Source of the DNA: Mercurialis annua
Lineage: Eukaryota > Streptophyta > Magnoliopsida > Malpighiales > Euphorbiaceae
Direction of reading: 5' to 3'
Length of the DNA stretch: 64,000 nucleotides
Assembly (NCBI RefSeq): GCF_937616625.2
Contig: NC_065573.1
Coordinates: 2,557,001-2,621,000, forward strand
Positions 19,301-33,226 of the stretch are shown in pieces. Made by a program: the position numbers and the translations under genes. Numbering within the stretch: position 1 is the first letter of the stretch; each line of letters begins with the position of its first letter. A model generated the notes under the pieces. It did not search any database. It saw only the letters and a list, made by a program, of their open reading frames with translations, and had not been told where the DNA came from.

Positions 19301-22300
19301 TTTTAGTGATTAAAGCCAAACATTTACAAATGTTACGAAACAAATCCAAACGTTTATAACGCTACGAAACAAATCCTACCGTTTCACCTTTTTAGCGATT
19401 TAAGCCAAACGTTTACAAATGTTACGAAACAAAACCAAACGTTACCCCTTTTTAGCGATTTAAGCCAAACGTTTACAAACATTGCGAAACAAATCCAAAC
19501 GGTTCACCTTTTTAGCGATTTAAGCCAAACGTTTAGAAACGTTACGAAACAAATCCAAGCGTTTCAACTTTTCAGCAATTTAACCCAAATGATTACAAAA
19601 GTTACGAAACAAATCCAAGCGCTTCACCTTTTTAGCAATTTAAACCAAACATTTAAAACATTATGAAACAAAATCCAAACGTTTCACATTTTTAGCAATT
19701 TAAGCTAAACGTTTACAAACGTTACGAAAGAAATCTAAACGTTTCACCTTTTCAGCGATTTAAGCAGAACGTTTACAAACGTCATGAAATAAAACCAAAT
19801 GTTTCACCTTTATTGGGATTTAAGCCAACCGTTTTCAAACGTTACTAGACAAATCCAAACGTTTCCCTTTTTTAGCGATTTAAGCCAAACGTTATGAAAC
19901 AAATCAAAACGTTTCCCCTTTTTAGCAATTTAAGCCAAACGTTTACAAACGTTACGAAACAAATCCAAACATTTCCCCATTTTAGCAATTTAAGCCAAAC
20001 GTTTAAAACGTTGCGAAACAAATCTAAACATTTAACCTTTTTAGCTATTTATGCCAAACGTTTACAAACGTTACGAAACAAATCCAAGCGTTTCCACTTT
20101 TTTTGCGATTTAAGCCAAATATTTGCAAACGTTACGAAACAAATTCAAACGTTTCCCCATTTTAGCGATTTAAGCCAAACATTTAAAACGTTATGAAACA
20201 AATCCAAACATTTCACCTTTTTAGCGATTTAAGCCAAACGTTTACAAATGTTACAAAACAAATCTAAACTTTCACCTTTTTAGCGATTTAAGCTAAACGT
20301 TTACAAAGGTTAGGAAACAAATCCAAATGTTTCACCTTTTATAGCAATTTAAGCCAAACGTTAACAAACGTTACGAAACAAATCCAAGTTTTTCACATGT
20401 TTAGCAATTTAAGCCAAACGTTTACAAACATTACGAAACAAATCCAAGCATTTCAAGTTTTTAGCAATTTAAGCCAAACGTTTACAAACGTTATGAAACA
20501 AAACCAAACATTTCACCTTTTCAGCGATTTAAGCCAAATGTTTACAAACGTAATGAAACAAATCCAAGCGTTTCACATTTTTAGGAATTCAAGCCAAACG
20601 TTTACTAACGTTACGGAACAAATCCAAACGTTTCATATTTTTAGCGATTTAAGCAAAACGTTTCGCCGTTTTAGCGATTGAACCCAAACGTTTACAAACG
20701 TTACAAAACAAATCCAAACGTTTCTCCTTTTTAACGATTTAAGCCAAACGTTTACCAACGTAACGAAACAAAACCAAATGTTTTACTTTTTTAGAGATTT
20801 AAGCCAAACGTTTACAAACGGTAAGAAACAAAACCAAACGATTCACCTTTTTAAAGATTTAAGCCAACCGTTTGGAAACGCTATGAAACAAAACCAAACG
20901 TTTAAAACATTACGAAACAAACGTTACGAAACAAATCCAAACGTTTACAAACGTTATGAAACAAAACCAGAGGTCTCACCTTTTTAGTGATTTAAGCCAA
21001 ACGTTTACAAACGTTATGAAACAAAACCAAATGTTTCACCTTTTTAGCAATATAAGCCATACGTTTATAAACGTTACAAAACAAATCCAAATGTTTCATC
21101 TTTTTAGCGATTTAAGCTAAACGTTTACAAACATTACGAAACAAATCCAAACGTTTTAACTTTTTAGCAATTTAAGCCAAACGTTTACAAGCATTACAAA
21201 ACAAAACCAAATGTTTCACCTTTTTAGCGATTTACGCCAAACGTTTACAAACATTCCGAAACAAAACCAAACGTTTAAAACATTACGAAACAAATCCAAA
21301 CGTTTACAAACGATACAAAACAAGACAAAACGTTTCCCCATTTTAGCGATTTAAGCCAAACATTTATAAACAATACGAAACAAAACCAAAAGTTTGCAAA
21401 CGTTACGAAACAAATCCAAATGTTTCACATTTTTTGTGATTTAAGACAAACGTTTACAAACGTTACGAAACCAATCCAAACGTTTCACTTTTTTAGTGAT
21501 TGAAGCCAAACGTTTACAAACACTATGAAACAAATCCAAATGTTTCGAAACAAATCCAAACGACTAAAACGTTACGAAACAAATCCAACCGTTTCATCTT
21601 TTTAGCGATTTAAGCCGAACGTTTACAAAAGTTACGAAACAAAACCAAACGTTTCACCTTTTTAGAGATTTATGCCAAACGTTTACAAACGTTACGTAAT
21701 AAATCCAAACGTTTCACCTTTTTAGAGATTTAAGGCAAACGTTTACAAACATTACGAAACAAATCCAAGCGTTTCAACTTTTTCGCAATTTAAGCCAAAC
21801 GATTACAAACGTAACGATACAAATCCAAGCGTTTCATCTTTTTAGCAATTTAAATCAAACATTTAAAACATTACGAAAAAAATCCAAACTTTTCATATTT
21901 TTAGCAATTTAAGTTAAACGTTTACAAATGTTTCACCTTTTTAGCGATTTAAGGCGAACGTTTACAAACGTTATGAAACAAAACCAAACGTTTTACCTTT
22001 TTTGCGATTTAAGTCAAATGTTTTCAAACGTTACGGGAAAAATCCAAACGTTTCACCTTTTTAGGGATATAAGCCAAACGTTTACAAACGTTATGAAATA
22101 AATCCAAACGTTTCACCTTTTTAGCAATTTAAGCCAAACGTTTACAAACGTTATAAAACAAATCCAAACGTTTCACCTTTTAAGCGATTTAAGCCGGACG
22201 TTTACAAACATTACGAAACAAAACCAAATGATTCCCCTTTTTAGCAACTTAAGCCAAACGTTTAGAAACTTTACGAAACAAATCCAAACGTTTCACATTT

Positions 22301-23155
22301 TAAGCGGTTTAAGCCAAATGTTTACAATCGTTACGAAACAAACCCAAGTGTTTCAACTACATAGCGATTTAAGCCAAACATTTACAAACGTTACGAAACA
22401 AATCCAAATGTTTCACATTTTTGGCAAATTAAGCCACACGTTTACAAACGTTGCTAAACAAATCTAAACGTTTCACCTTTTTAGGGATTCAAGACAAACG
22501 TTTACAAAACAAAACCAAACGTTTCACTTTTTTAGCGATGTAAGCCGAACGTTTACAAATGTTACGAAACAAAACCAAACGTTTCACCTTTTTTGTGATT
22601 TAAAAATAACGTTTTCAAACATTATAGAACAAATCCAAACGTTTCACCTTTTTAGCAATTGAAGACAAACGTTTACAAACATTATGAAACAAATCCAAAC
22701 ATTTCACCTTTTTAGCGATTAAGCCAAACATTTACAAACGTTACGAAACAAATCCAAATATTTCATCTTTTTAGCGATTTAAGCCAAACGTTTACAAAGG
22801 TTACAAAACAAATCCAAACATGTCACCTTTTTAGCAATTTAAGCTAAAATTTTACAAATGTTGCGAAACAAATCCAAACTTTTCACTTTTTTAGCGATTT
22901 AAGCCAAACGTTTACAAAGGTTATGAAACAAAACCAAACGTTTCGCCTTTTCAGCCAAACGTTTACAAAGTTTATGAAAAAATCCAAACGTGTCACCTTT
23001 TTGGCAATTTAAGCCAAACGTTTACAAACGTTACGAAACAAATACAAATGTTTCACCTTTTTAGCGATTTAAGCCAAAAGTTTACAAACGCTACGAAACA
23101 AGAACAAATGTTTCCCATTTTTAGCAACTTAAGCGAAACGTTACGAAACAAAGCC
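16378..23155 (+). repeat. 60-bp satellite, domain S1, + orientation (about 113 monomers)
   Basis: The repeat unit is 60 bp and stays in register over long stretches. Consensus blocks: CCAAACGTTT, CACCTTTTTAGCGATTTAAG, CCAAACGTTT, ACAAACGTTA, CGAAACAAAT. Shortened units of about 30 bp occur, for example near 17341. Variant patterns recur at about 1.74 kb (17351 and 19087), and a third, more altered set is seen near 21300-21600. Open frames here (one reading frame of the monomer lacks stops) are by-products of the 60-bp period. Confidence 0.95.
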
Positions 23156-23163
23156 AAACGTTT

Positions 23164-26100
23164 GTAAACATTTGGTTTAAATCGCTAAAAAGGTGAAACA
23201 TTTGGATTTGTTTCGCAACGTTTGTAAACGTTTGGCCTAAATTGCTACAAAGGTGACATGTTTGGATTTGTTTCGTAACCTTTGTAAACGTTCTGCTTAT
23301 ATCGCTAAAAAGGTGAAACGTTTGGTTTGGTTTCATTACCTTTGTAAACGTTTGGCCTAAATCGCTAAAAAGGTGAAACATTTGGATTTATTTAGTAACG
23401 TTTGTAAACATTTTGCTTAAATTGCTAAAAAGGTGACACGTTTGGATTTGTTTCGTAACCTTTGTAAACGTTTGGCTTAAATCGCTAAAAAGGTGAAATG
23501 TTTGGATTTTCTTCGCAACGTTTGTAAACATTTTGCATATATCTCTAAAACGGTGAAACGTTTGGATTTGTTTCATAACGTTTGTAAACGTTTGGTTTAA
23601 ATCGCTAAAAAGGTGAAATGTTTGGATTTATTCCGTAACGTTTGAAAACATTTGGCTTAAATCGTAAAAAAGGTGAAATGTTTGGTTTTGTTTCGTAACG
23701 TTTGTAAACGTTCGGCTTAAATCGCTAAAAAAGTAAAGCGTTTGGATTTGTTTCGTAACGTTTGTAAACGTTTGGCTTAAATCGCTGAAAAGGTGAAACA
23801 TTTAGATTTGTTTCGTAACGTTTGTAAATATTTGGCTTATATTGCTAAAAAGGTGAAACGCTTGGATTTGTTTCGTAGCATTTGTAAACACTTAACTTAA
23901 ATTACTAAAAAGGTGAAACAGTTGAATTTGTTTCAGAACGTTTGTAAACATTTGCCTTAAATTTCTAAAAAGGTGAAACGCTTGGATTTGTTTCGTAACA
24001 TTTTTAAACGTTTGGCTTAAATTGCTAAAAAGGTGAAACCCTTGGATTTGTTTCGTAACGTTTGTAAATGTTCGGCTTAAATCGCTAAAAATGTGAATGT
24101 TTGGATTTGTTTCGTAACGTTTTAAACGTTTGGTTTTGTTTCGTAATGTTTGTAAACGTTTGACTTAAATCGCTAAAAAGGCGAAACGTTTGGATTTGTT
24201 TCGTAACATTTTGTAAACATTTTGCTTAAATTGCTAAAAAAGTGAAACATTTGATTTGTTTTGTAACGTTTGTAAACATTTGGCTTAAATCGCTAAAAGG
24301 TGAAACGTTTGGATTTGTTTCGTATCGTTTGGAAACGTTTGGCTTAATTCGCTAAAAAGGTGAAACGTTTGGATTTATTTCGCAACGTTCGTTAACGTTT
24401 GGCTTAAATTGCTATAAAGGTGAAACGCTTAGATTTGTTTCGTAACGTATATAAACGTTTGGCTTAAATTACTAAAAAGGTGAAACGCTTGAATTTGTTT
24501 CATATCATTTGTAAACGTTTGTCTTAAATTGCTAAAAGGGTGAAACGCTTGGATTTGTTTCGTAACGTTTGTAAACGTTTTGCTTAAATTGCGAAAAAGG
24601 TGAAACGCTTGGTTTTCTTTTGTAAAGGTTTGGCTTAAATCGCTAAAAATGTGAAACATTTGGATATGTTTCGTAACGTTTTAAACGTTTGGTTTTGTTT
24701 CGTAATGTTTGTAAACGATTGGCTTAAATTGCAAAAAAGGTGAAACGTTTTGATTTGTTTCGTAACGCTTGTAACGTTTGGCTTATATAGCCAAAAAGGT
24801 GAAAAGTTTTGATTTGTTTCGTAACGTTTGTAAACGTTTGAGTTATATTGCTAAAAAAGCGAAACGTTTGGATTTATTTCGTAATATATGGAAACGTTTG
24901 GCTTAAATCGCCAAAAAAGTGAAATGTTCGGATTTGTTTCGTACCGTTTGTAAACGTTTGGCTTAAATCGCTAAAAAGGCGAAACGTTTGAAATTTTGTA
25001 ACGTTTGTAAACGTTGGGCTTATATTGCTAAAAAGATGAAATGCTTTGATTTTTTTCGTAACGTTTGTAAACATTTGGCTTAAATTGCTAAAAAGGTGAA
25101 ACATTTGGATTTGTTTCGTAACGTTTTAAACATTTGGTTTTGGTTCGTAACATTTGTAAACGTTCGTCTTAAATCGCTAAAAATGTGAAACGTTTGTATG
25201 TGTTTTCGAACGTTTATAAACGTTTGGCTTAAACCGCTAAAAAGGTGAAATGTTTGGATTTGTTTCGTAACGTTTGCAAACGTTTGACTTAAATTGCTAA
25301 AAAGGTGACATGTTATGATTTGTTTCGTAATCTTTGTAAACGTTTGGCTTAAATTGCTAAAACGGTGAAACGTTTGGATTTGTTTCGTAACGTTTGTAAA
25401 CGTTTCGCTTAAATCGCTAAAAAGGGGAAACGTTTTGGTTTTTTTTCATAACCTTTGTAAACGTTTGGCTTAAATTGCTAAAAAGGTGAAATGTTTTATT
25501 TTGTTTCGTAGCATTTGTAAACGTTCGGCTTAAATGGCTAAAAAGCAGAAACGTTTGGATTTTTTTCGTAACGTTTGTAAACGTTTGGCTTAAATTGCTA
25601 AAAAGGTGAAACGCTTGAATTTGTTTTGTAACGTTTGTAAACGTTTGACTTAAATTGCTAAAAAGCAGAAACGTTTGGATTTGTTTCGGAACATTTGTTT
25701 CGTAACGTTTGTTTTGTAACGCTTTAAACGTTTGGTTTTGTTTCGTAATGTTTGTAAACGTTTGGTTTAAATTGCTAAAAAGGTGAAATGTTTGGATTTG
25801 TTTCGTAACGTTTAAATGTTTGGCTTAAATCGCTAAAAAGGTGAAATGTTTGGTTTTGTTTCGTAACGTTTGTAAACGTTTCGATTTGTTTCGTAACATT
25901 TTAAACGTTTGGTTTTGTTTCGTAACGTTTGTAAACGTTTGGCTTGAATTGCTAAAAAGGTGAAACGTTTGGTTTTGTTTATAATGTTTGTAAACATTTG
26001 GTTTAAATCGCTAAAAATGTAAAACGTTTGGATTTGTTTCGTAACGTTTGTAAACGTTTGGGTTCAATCCCAAAAAAGGTGAAATGTTTAGATTTGTTTC

Positions 26101-29100
26101 GTTGCTTTGGTAAACATTTAGCTTAAACAGCTAAAATGTGGAACGTTTGATTTTGTTTCGTAATGTTAGTAAACGTTTGGCTTAAATTGCTAAAAAGGTG
26201 AAACGCTTGGATTTTTTCGTAACGTTTGTAAACGTTTGGCTTAAATCGCTAAAACGGTGAAACGTTTGGTTTTGTTTTGTAACGTTTGTTTCGTAATGGT
26301 GGTAAACTATTGGCTTTGTTTCGTAACGTTTGTAAACGTTTGGCTTAAATCGCTAAAAAGGTGAAACGTTTAAATTTGTTTCGTAACGTTTTAAACGTTT
26401 GGATTTGTTTCGAAACATTTGGGTTTGTTTCGTAACCTTTGTAAACGTTTTGTTTCAATCACTAAAAAGGTAAAACGTTTGGGTTTGTATTGCAACGTTT
26501 GTAAACGTTTGGCTTATATCGCAAAAAAGGTGAAACGTTTGGATTTGTTTCGTAACGTTTGTAAACGTTTGGTTTAAATCGCTGAAAAGGTGAAATGTTT
26601 GGATTTATTCCGTAACGTTTGAAAACATTTGGCTTAAATCGCAAAAAAGGTGAAATGTTTGGTTTTGTTTCGTAACGTTTGCAAACGTTCGGCTTAAATC
26701 GCTAAAAAAGTAAAGCGTTTGGATTTCTTTCGTAACCTTTGTAAACGTTTGGCTTAAATTGCTGAATAGGTGAAACATTTAGATTTGTTTCGTAACGTTT
26801 GTAAATATTTGGCTTATATTGCTAAAAAGGTGAAACGCTTGGATTTGCTTCGTAGCATTTGTAAACGCTTAACTTAAATTACTAAAAAGGTGAAACAGTT
26901 GAATTTGTTTCAGAACGTTTGTAAACATTTGCCTTAAATTTCTAAAAAGGTGAAACGCTTGGATTTGTTTCGTAACGTTTTTAAACGTTTGGCTTCTATT
27001 GCTAAAAAGGCGAAACCCTTGGTTTTGTTTCGTAACGTTTGTAAAGGTTTGGCTTAATTCGCTAAAAATGTGAATGTTTGGATTTGTTTCGTAACGTTTT
27101 AAACGTTTGGTTTTGTTTCGTAACGTTTGTAATCGTTTGGCTTAAATCTCTAAAAAGGCGAAACGTATGGATTTGTTCCGTAATCTCTGTAAAAGTTTGG
27201 CTTAAATTGCTAAAAAGGCGAAACGTTTGGATTTGTTTCGTAACATTTTGTAAACATTTCGGTTAAATTGCTAAAAAAGTGAAACATTTGATTTTTTTTG
27301 TAACGTTTGTAAATATTTTGCTTAAATCGCTAAAAGGTGAAATGTTTGGATTTGTTTCGTATCGTTTGTAAACGTTTGGCTTAATTCGCTAAAAAGGTGA
27401 AACGTTTGGATTTATTTCGTAGCGATTGTAAACGTTCGGCTTAAATTACTAAAAAGGTGAAGCGCTTGGGTTTGTTTCGTGACGTTAGTAAACGTTCGGC
27501 TTAATAGCTAAAAAGTTGAAACGTTTGGATTTGTTTCGCAACGTTCGTTAACGTTTGGCTTAAATTGCTATAAAGGTGAAACGCTTAGATTTGTTTCGTA
27601 ACGTTTATAAACGTTTGGCTTAAATTACTAAAAAGGTGAAACGCTTGAATTTGTTTCAGATCATTTGTAAACGTTTGGCTTAAATTGCTAAAAGGGTAAA
27701 ACGCTTGGATTTGTTTCGTAACGTTTGTAAACGTTTGGCTTAAATTGCGAAAAAGGTGAAACGCTTGGTTTTCTTTTGTAAGGGTTTGGCTTAAATCGCT
27801 AAAAATGTGAAACATTTGGATATGTTTCGTAACGTTTTAAACGTTTGGTTTTGTTTCGTAATGTTTGTAAACGATTGGCTTAATTTGCAAAAAAGGTGAA
27901 ACGTTTTGATTTGTTTCATAACGCTTGTAAACTTTTGGCTTATATAGCCAAAAAGGTGAAAAGTTTTGATTTGTTTCGTAACGTTTGTAAACGTTTGGGT
28001 TATATTGCTAAAAAAGCGAAACGTTTGGATTTGTTTCGTAACGTTTGGAAACGTTTGGCTTAAATCGCCAAAATGGTGAAATGTTCGGATTTGTTTCGTA
28101 CCGTTTGTAAACGTTTGGCTTAAATCGCTAAAAAGGCGAAACGTTTGAAATTTTGTAACGTTTGTAAACGTTGGGCTTAAATTGCTAAAACGGTGAAACG
28201 TTTGGATTTGTTTCGTAACGTTTGTAAACGTTTCGCTTAAATCGCTAAAAAGGGGAAACGTTTTGGTTTTTTTTTATAACCTTTGTAAACGTTTGGCTTA
28301 AATTGCTAAAAAGGTGAAATGTTTTATTTTGTTTCGTAGCATTTGTAAACGTTCGGCTTAAATGGCTAAAAAGCAGAAACATTTGGATTTTTTTCGTAAC
28401 GTTTGTAAACGTTTGGCTTAAATTGCTAAAAAGGTGAAACGCTTGAATTTGTTTTGTAACGTTTGTAAACGTTTGACTTAAATTGCTAAAAAGGCAAAAA
28501 CTTTGAATTTGTTTCGGAACATTTGTTTCGTAACGTTTGTTTTGTAACGCTTTAAACGTTTGGTTTTGTTTCATAATGTTTGTAAACGTTTGGTTTAAAT
28601 TGCTAAAAAGGTGAAATGTTTGGATTTGTTTCGTAACGTTTGTAAATGTTTGGCCTAAATCTCTAAAAAGGTGAAATGTTTGGTTTTGTTTCGTAACGTT
28701 TGTAAACGTTTCGATTTGTTTCGTAACATTTTAAACGTTTGGTTTTGTTTCGTAACGTTTGTAAACGTTTGGCTTGAATTGCTAAAAAGGTGAAACGTTT
28801 GGTTTTGTTTATAATGTTTGTAAACATTTGGTTTAAATCGCTAAAAATGTAAAACGTTTGGATTTGTTTCGTAACGTTTGTAAACGTTTGGGTTCAATCC
28901 CTAAAAAGGTGAAATGTTTAGATTTGTTTCGTTGCTTTGGTAAACATTTAGCTTAAACAGCTAAAATGTGAAACGTTTGGTTTTGTTTCGTAATGTTAGT
29001 AAACGTTTGGCTTAAATTGCTAAAAAGGTGAAACGCTTGGATTTTTTCGTAACGTTTGTAAACGTTTGGCTTAAATCGCTAAAACGGTGAAACGTTTGGT

Positions 29101-32100
29101 TTTGTTTTGTAACGTTTGTTTCGTAATGGTGGTAAACTATTGGCTTTGTTTCGTAACGTTTGTAAACGTTTGGCTTAAATCGCCAAAAAGGTGAAACGTT
29201 TAAATTTGCTTCGTAACGTTTTAAGCGTTTGGATTTGTTTCGAAACATTTGGGTTTGTTTCGTAACCTTTGTAAACGTTTTGTTTCAATCACTAAAAAGG
29301 TAAAACGTTTGGGTTTGTATTGCAACGTTTGTAAACGTTTGGCTTATATCGCAAAAAAGGTGAAACGTTTGGATTTGTTTCGTAACGTTTGTAAACGTTT
29401 GGTTTAAATCGCTGAAAAGGTGAAATGTTTGGATTTATTCCGTAACGTTTGAAAACATTTGGCTTAAATCGCAAAAAAGGTGAAATGTTTGGTTTTGTTT
29501 CGTAACGTTTGTAAACGTTCGGCTTAAATCGCTAAAAAAGTAAAGCGTTTGGATTTCTTTCGTAACCTTTGTAAACGTTTGGCTTAAATCGCTCAAAAGG
29601 TGAAACATTTAGATTTGTTTCGTAACGTTTGTAAATATTTGGCTTATATTGCTAAAAAGGTGAAACAGTTGAATTTGTTTCAGAACGTTTGTAAACATTT
29701 GCCTTAAATTTCTAAAAAGGTGAAACGCTTGGATTTGTTTCGTAACGTTTTTAAACGTTTGGCTTAAATTGCTAAAAAGGCGAATCCCTTGGTTTTGTTT
29801 CGTAACGTTTGTAAAGGTTTGGCTTAATTCGCTAAAAATGTGAATGTTTGGATTTGTTTCGTAACGTTTTAAACGTTTGGTTTTGTTTCGTAACGTTTGT
29901 AAACGTTTGGCTTAAATCGCTAAAAAGACGAAACGTATGGATTTGTTCCGTAATCTCTGTAAAAGTTTGGCTTAAATTGCTAAAAAGGCGAAACATTTGG
30001 ATTTGTTTCGTAACATTTTGTAAACATTTCGCTTAAATTGCTAAAAAAGTGAAACATTTGATTTTTTTTGTAACGTTTGTAAATATTTGGCTTAAATCGC
30101 TAAAAGGTGAAATGTTTGGATATGTTTCGTATCGTTTGTAAACGTTTGGCTTAATTCGCTAAAAAGGTGAAACGTTTGGATTTATTTCGTAGCGATTGTA
30201 AACGTTCGGCTTAAATTACTAAAAAGGTGAAACGCTTGGATTTGTTTCGTGACGTTAGTAAACGTCCGGCTTAATAGCTAAAAAGTTGAAACGTTTGGAT
30301 TTGTTTCGCAACGTTCGTTAACGTTTGGCTTAAATTGCTATAAAGGTGAAACGCTTAGATTTGTTTCGTAACGTTTATAAACGTTTGGCTTAAATTACTA
30401 AAAAGGTGAAACGCTTGAATTTGTTTCAGATCATTTGTAAACGTTTGGCTTAAATTGCTAAAAGGGTAAAACGCTTGGATTTGTTTCGTAACGTTTGTAA
30501 ACGTTTGGCTTAAATTGCGAAAAAGGTGAAACGCTTGGTTTTCTTTTGTAAGGGTTTGGCTTAAATCGCTAAAAATGTGAAACATTTGGATATGTTTCGT
30601 AACGTTTTAAACGTTTGGTTTTGTTTCGTAATGTTTGTAAACGATTGGCTTAATTTGCAAAAAAGGTGAAACGTTTTGATTTGTTTCGTAACGCTTGTAA
30701 ACTTTTGGCTTATATAGCCAAAAAGGTGAAAAGTTTTGATTTGTTTCGTAACGTTTGTAAACGTTTGGGTTATATTGCTAAAAAAGTGAAACGTTTGGAT
30801 TTGTTTCGTAACGTTTGGAAACGTTTGGCTTAAATCGCCAAAATGGTGAAATGTTCGGATTTGTTTCGTACCGTTTGTAAACGTTTGGCTTAAATCGCTA
30901 AAAAGGCGAAACGTTTGAAATTTTGTAGCGTTTGTAAACGTTGGGCTTATATTGCTGAAAAGGTGAAACGCTTGGATTTTTTTCATAACGTTCGTAAACA
31001 TTTGACTTAAATTGCTAAAAAGGTGAAACATTTGGATTTGTTTCGTAACGTTTTAAACATTTGGTTTTGGTTCGTAACATTTGTAAATGTTTGTCTTAAA
31101 TCGCTAAAAATGTGAAACGTTTGTATGTGTTTTCGAACGTTTATAAACGTTTGGCTTAAACCGCTAAAAAGGTGAAATGTTTGGATTTGTTTCGTAACGT
31201 TTGTAAACGTTTGACTTAAATTGCTAAAAAGGTGACATGTTATGATTTGTTTCGTAATCTTTGTAAACGTTTGGCTTAAATTGCTAAAACGGTGAAACGT
31301 TTGGATTTGTTTCGTAACGTTTGTAAACGTTTCGCTTAAATCGCTAAAAAGGGGAAACGTTTTGGTTTTTTTTCATAACCTTTGTAAACGTTTGGCTTAA
31401 ATTGCTAAAAAGGTGAAATGTTTTATTTTGTTTCGTAGCATTTGTAAACGTTCGGCTTAAATGGCTAAAAAGCAGAAACGTTTGGATTTTTTTCGTAACG
31501 TTTGTAAACGTTTGGCTTAAATTGCTAAAAAGGTGAAACGCTTGAATTTGTTTTGTAAAGTTTGTAAACGTTTGACTTAAATTGCTAAAAAGGCGAAACG
31601 TTTGAATTTGTTTCGGAACATTTGTTTCGTAACGTTTGTTTTGTAACGCTTTAAATGTTTGGTTTTGTTTCGTAATGTTTGTAAACGTTTGGTTTAAATT
31701 GCTAAAAAGGTGAAATGTTTGGATTTGTTTCGTAACGTTTGTAAATGTTTGGCTTAAATCGCTAAAAAGGTGAAATGTTTGGTTTTGTTTCGTAACGTTT
31801 GTAAACGTTTCGATTTGTTTCGTAACATTTTAAACGTTTGGTTTTGTTTCGTAACGTTTGTAAACATTTGGCTTGAATTGCTAAAAAGGTGAAACGTTTG
31901 GTTTTGTTTATAATGTTTGTAAACATTTGGTTTAAATCGCTAAAAATGTAAAACGTTTGGATTTGTTTCGTAACGTTTGTAAACGTTTGGGTTCAATCCC
32001 TAAAAAGGTGAAATGTTTAGATTTGTTTCGTTGCTTTGGTAAACATTTAGCTTAAACAGCTAAAAATGTGAAACGTTTGGTTTTGTTCCGTAATGTTAGT

Positions 32101-33211
32101 AAACGTATGGCTTAAATTGCTAAAAAGGTGAAACGCTTGGATTTTTTCGTAACGTTTGTAAACATTTGGCTTAAATCGCTAAAACGGTGAAACATTTGGT
32201 TTTGTTTTGTAACCTTTGTTTCGTAATGGTGGTAAACTATTGGCTTTGTTTCGTAACGTTTGTAAACGTTTGGCTTAAATCGCTAAGAAGGTGAAACGTT
32301 TAAATTTGCTTCGTAACGTTTTAAACGTTTGGATTTGTTTCGAAACATTTGGGTTTGTTTCGTAACCTTTGTAAACGTTTTGTTTCAATCACTAAAAAGG
32401 TGAAACGTTTGGGTTTGTATTGCAATATTTGTAAACGTTTGGCTTATATCGCAAAAAAGGTGAAACGTTTGGATTTGTTTCGTAACGTTTGTAAACGTTT
32501 GGATTAAATCGCTGAAAAGGTGAAACGCTTGGATTTGATTCGTAACTTTTGTAAACGTTTGGCTTAAATTGATAAAAAGGTGAAACGTTTGGATTTGTTT
32601 CGCAACGTTTGTAAACATTTGGCCTAAATTGCTACAAAAGATGACATGTTTGGATTTGTTTCGTAACCTTTGTAAACGTTTGGCTTAAATTGCTAAAAAG
32701 GTGAAACGTTTGGATTTGCTTCGTAACGTTTGTAAACATTTTGCTTATATCTCTAAAACGGTGAAACGTTTGGATTTGTTCCATAACGTTTGTAAACGTT
32801 TGGCTTAAATCGCTAAAAAGGTGAAACTTTTGGATTTGTTCCGTAACGTTTGAAAAAATTTGGCTTAAATCGCAAAAAAGGTGAAACATTTGGTTTTGTT
32901 TCGCAACGTTTGTAGACGTTCGGCTTAAATCGCTAAAAAAGTGAAGAGTTTGGATTTGTTTCGTAGCGTTTGTACACGTTTGGCTTAAATCGCTGAAAAG
33001 GTGAAACGTTTAGATTTGTTTCGTAACGTTTGTAAATATTTGGCTTAAATTGCTAAAAACGTGAAACGCTTGGATTTGTTTCGTAGCATTTGTAAACGCT
33101 TAGCTTAAATTATTAAAAAGGTGAAACGGTTTGATTCGTTTCAGAACGTTTGTAAACATTTGCCTTATATTGCTAAAAAGGTGAAACGCTTGGATTTGTT
33201 TCATAACGTTT
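23164..33211 (-). repeat. 60-bp satellite, domain S2, - orientation (about 168 monomers) with a higher-order repeat
   Basis: Same monomer inverted; the switch from S1 falls on AAACGTTT at 23156-23163. A rare variant string (TTTGGTTTAA followed by TTTGGATTTATTCCG) recurs at 23591, 26568 and 29398, giving super-units of 2977 and 2830 bp. A second marker at 24631, 27787 and 30557 gives 3156 and 2770 bp. A partial fourth unit (about 32490-33211) resembles 23200-24000. The middle unit lacks about 340 bp present in its neighbours, near 28170. Confidence 0.93.
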
Positions 33212-33213
33212 TT

Positions 33214-33226
33214 TTCTTCCCTCCTT
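33214..33226 (-). other. Polypurine tract remnant (element 2)
   Basis: The inverse of TTCTTCCCTCCTTA matches element 1's PPT region with small changes. Satellite begins immediately outside, where TGTAATACCCC would be expected. Confidence 0.65.

Noticed and set aside
16378..23155. Telomeric or rDNA-spacer origin of the satellite
   Set aside because: The unit contains no TTTAGGG runs and no rRNA gene sequence is in the window.
23140..33211. CRISPR-like array
   Set aside because: Period is regular but there are no unique spacers; the whole unit repeats, as in a satellite, and the setting is a plant genome.
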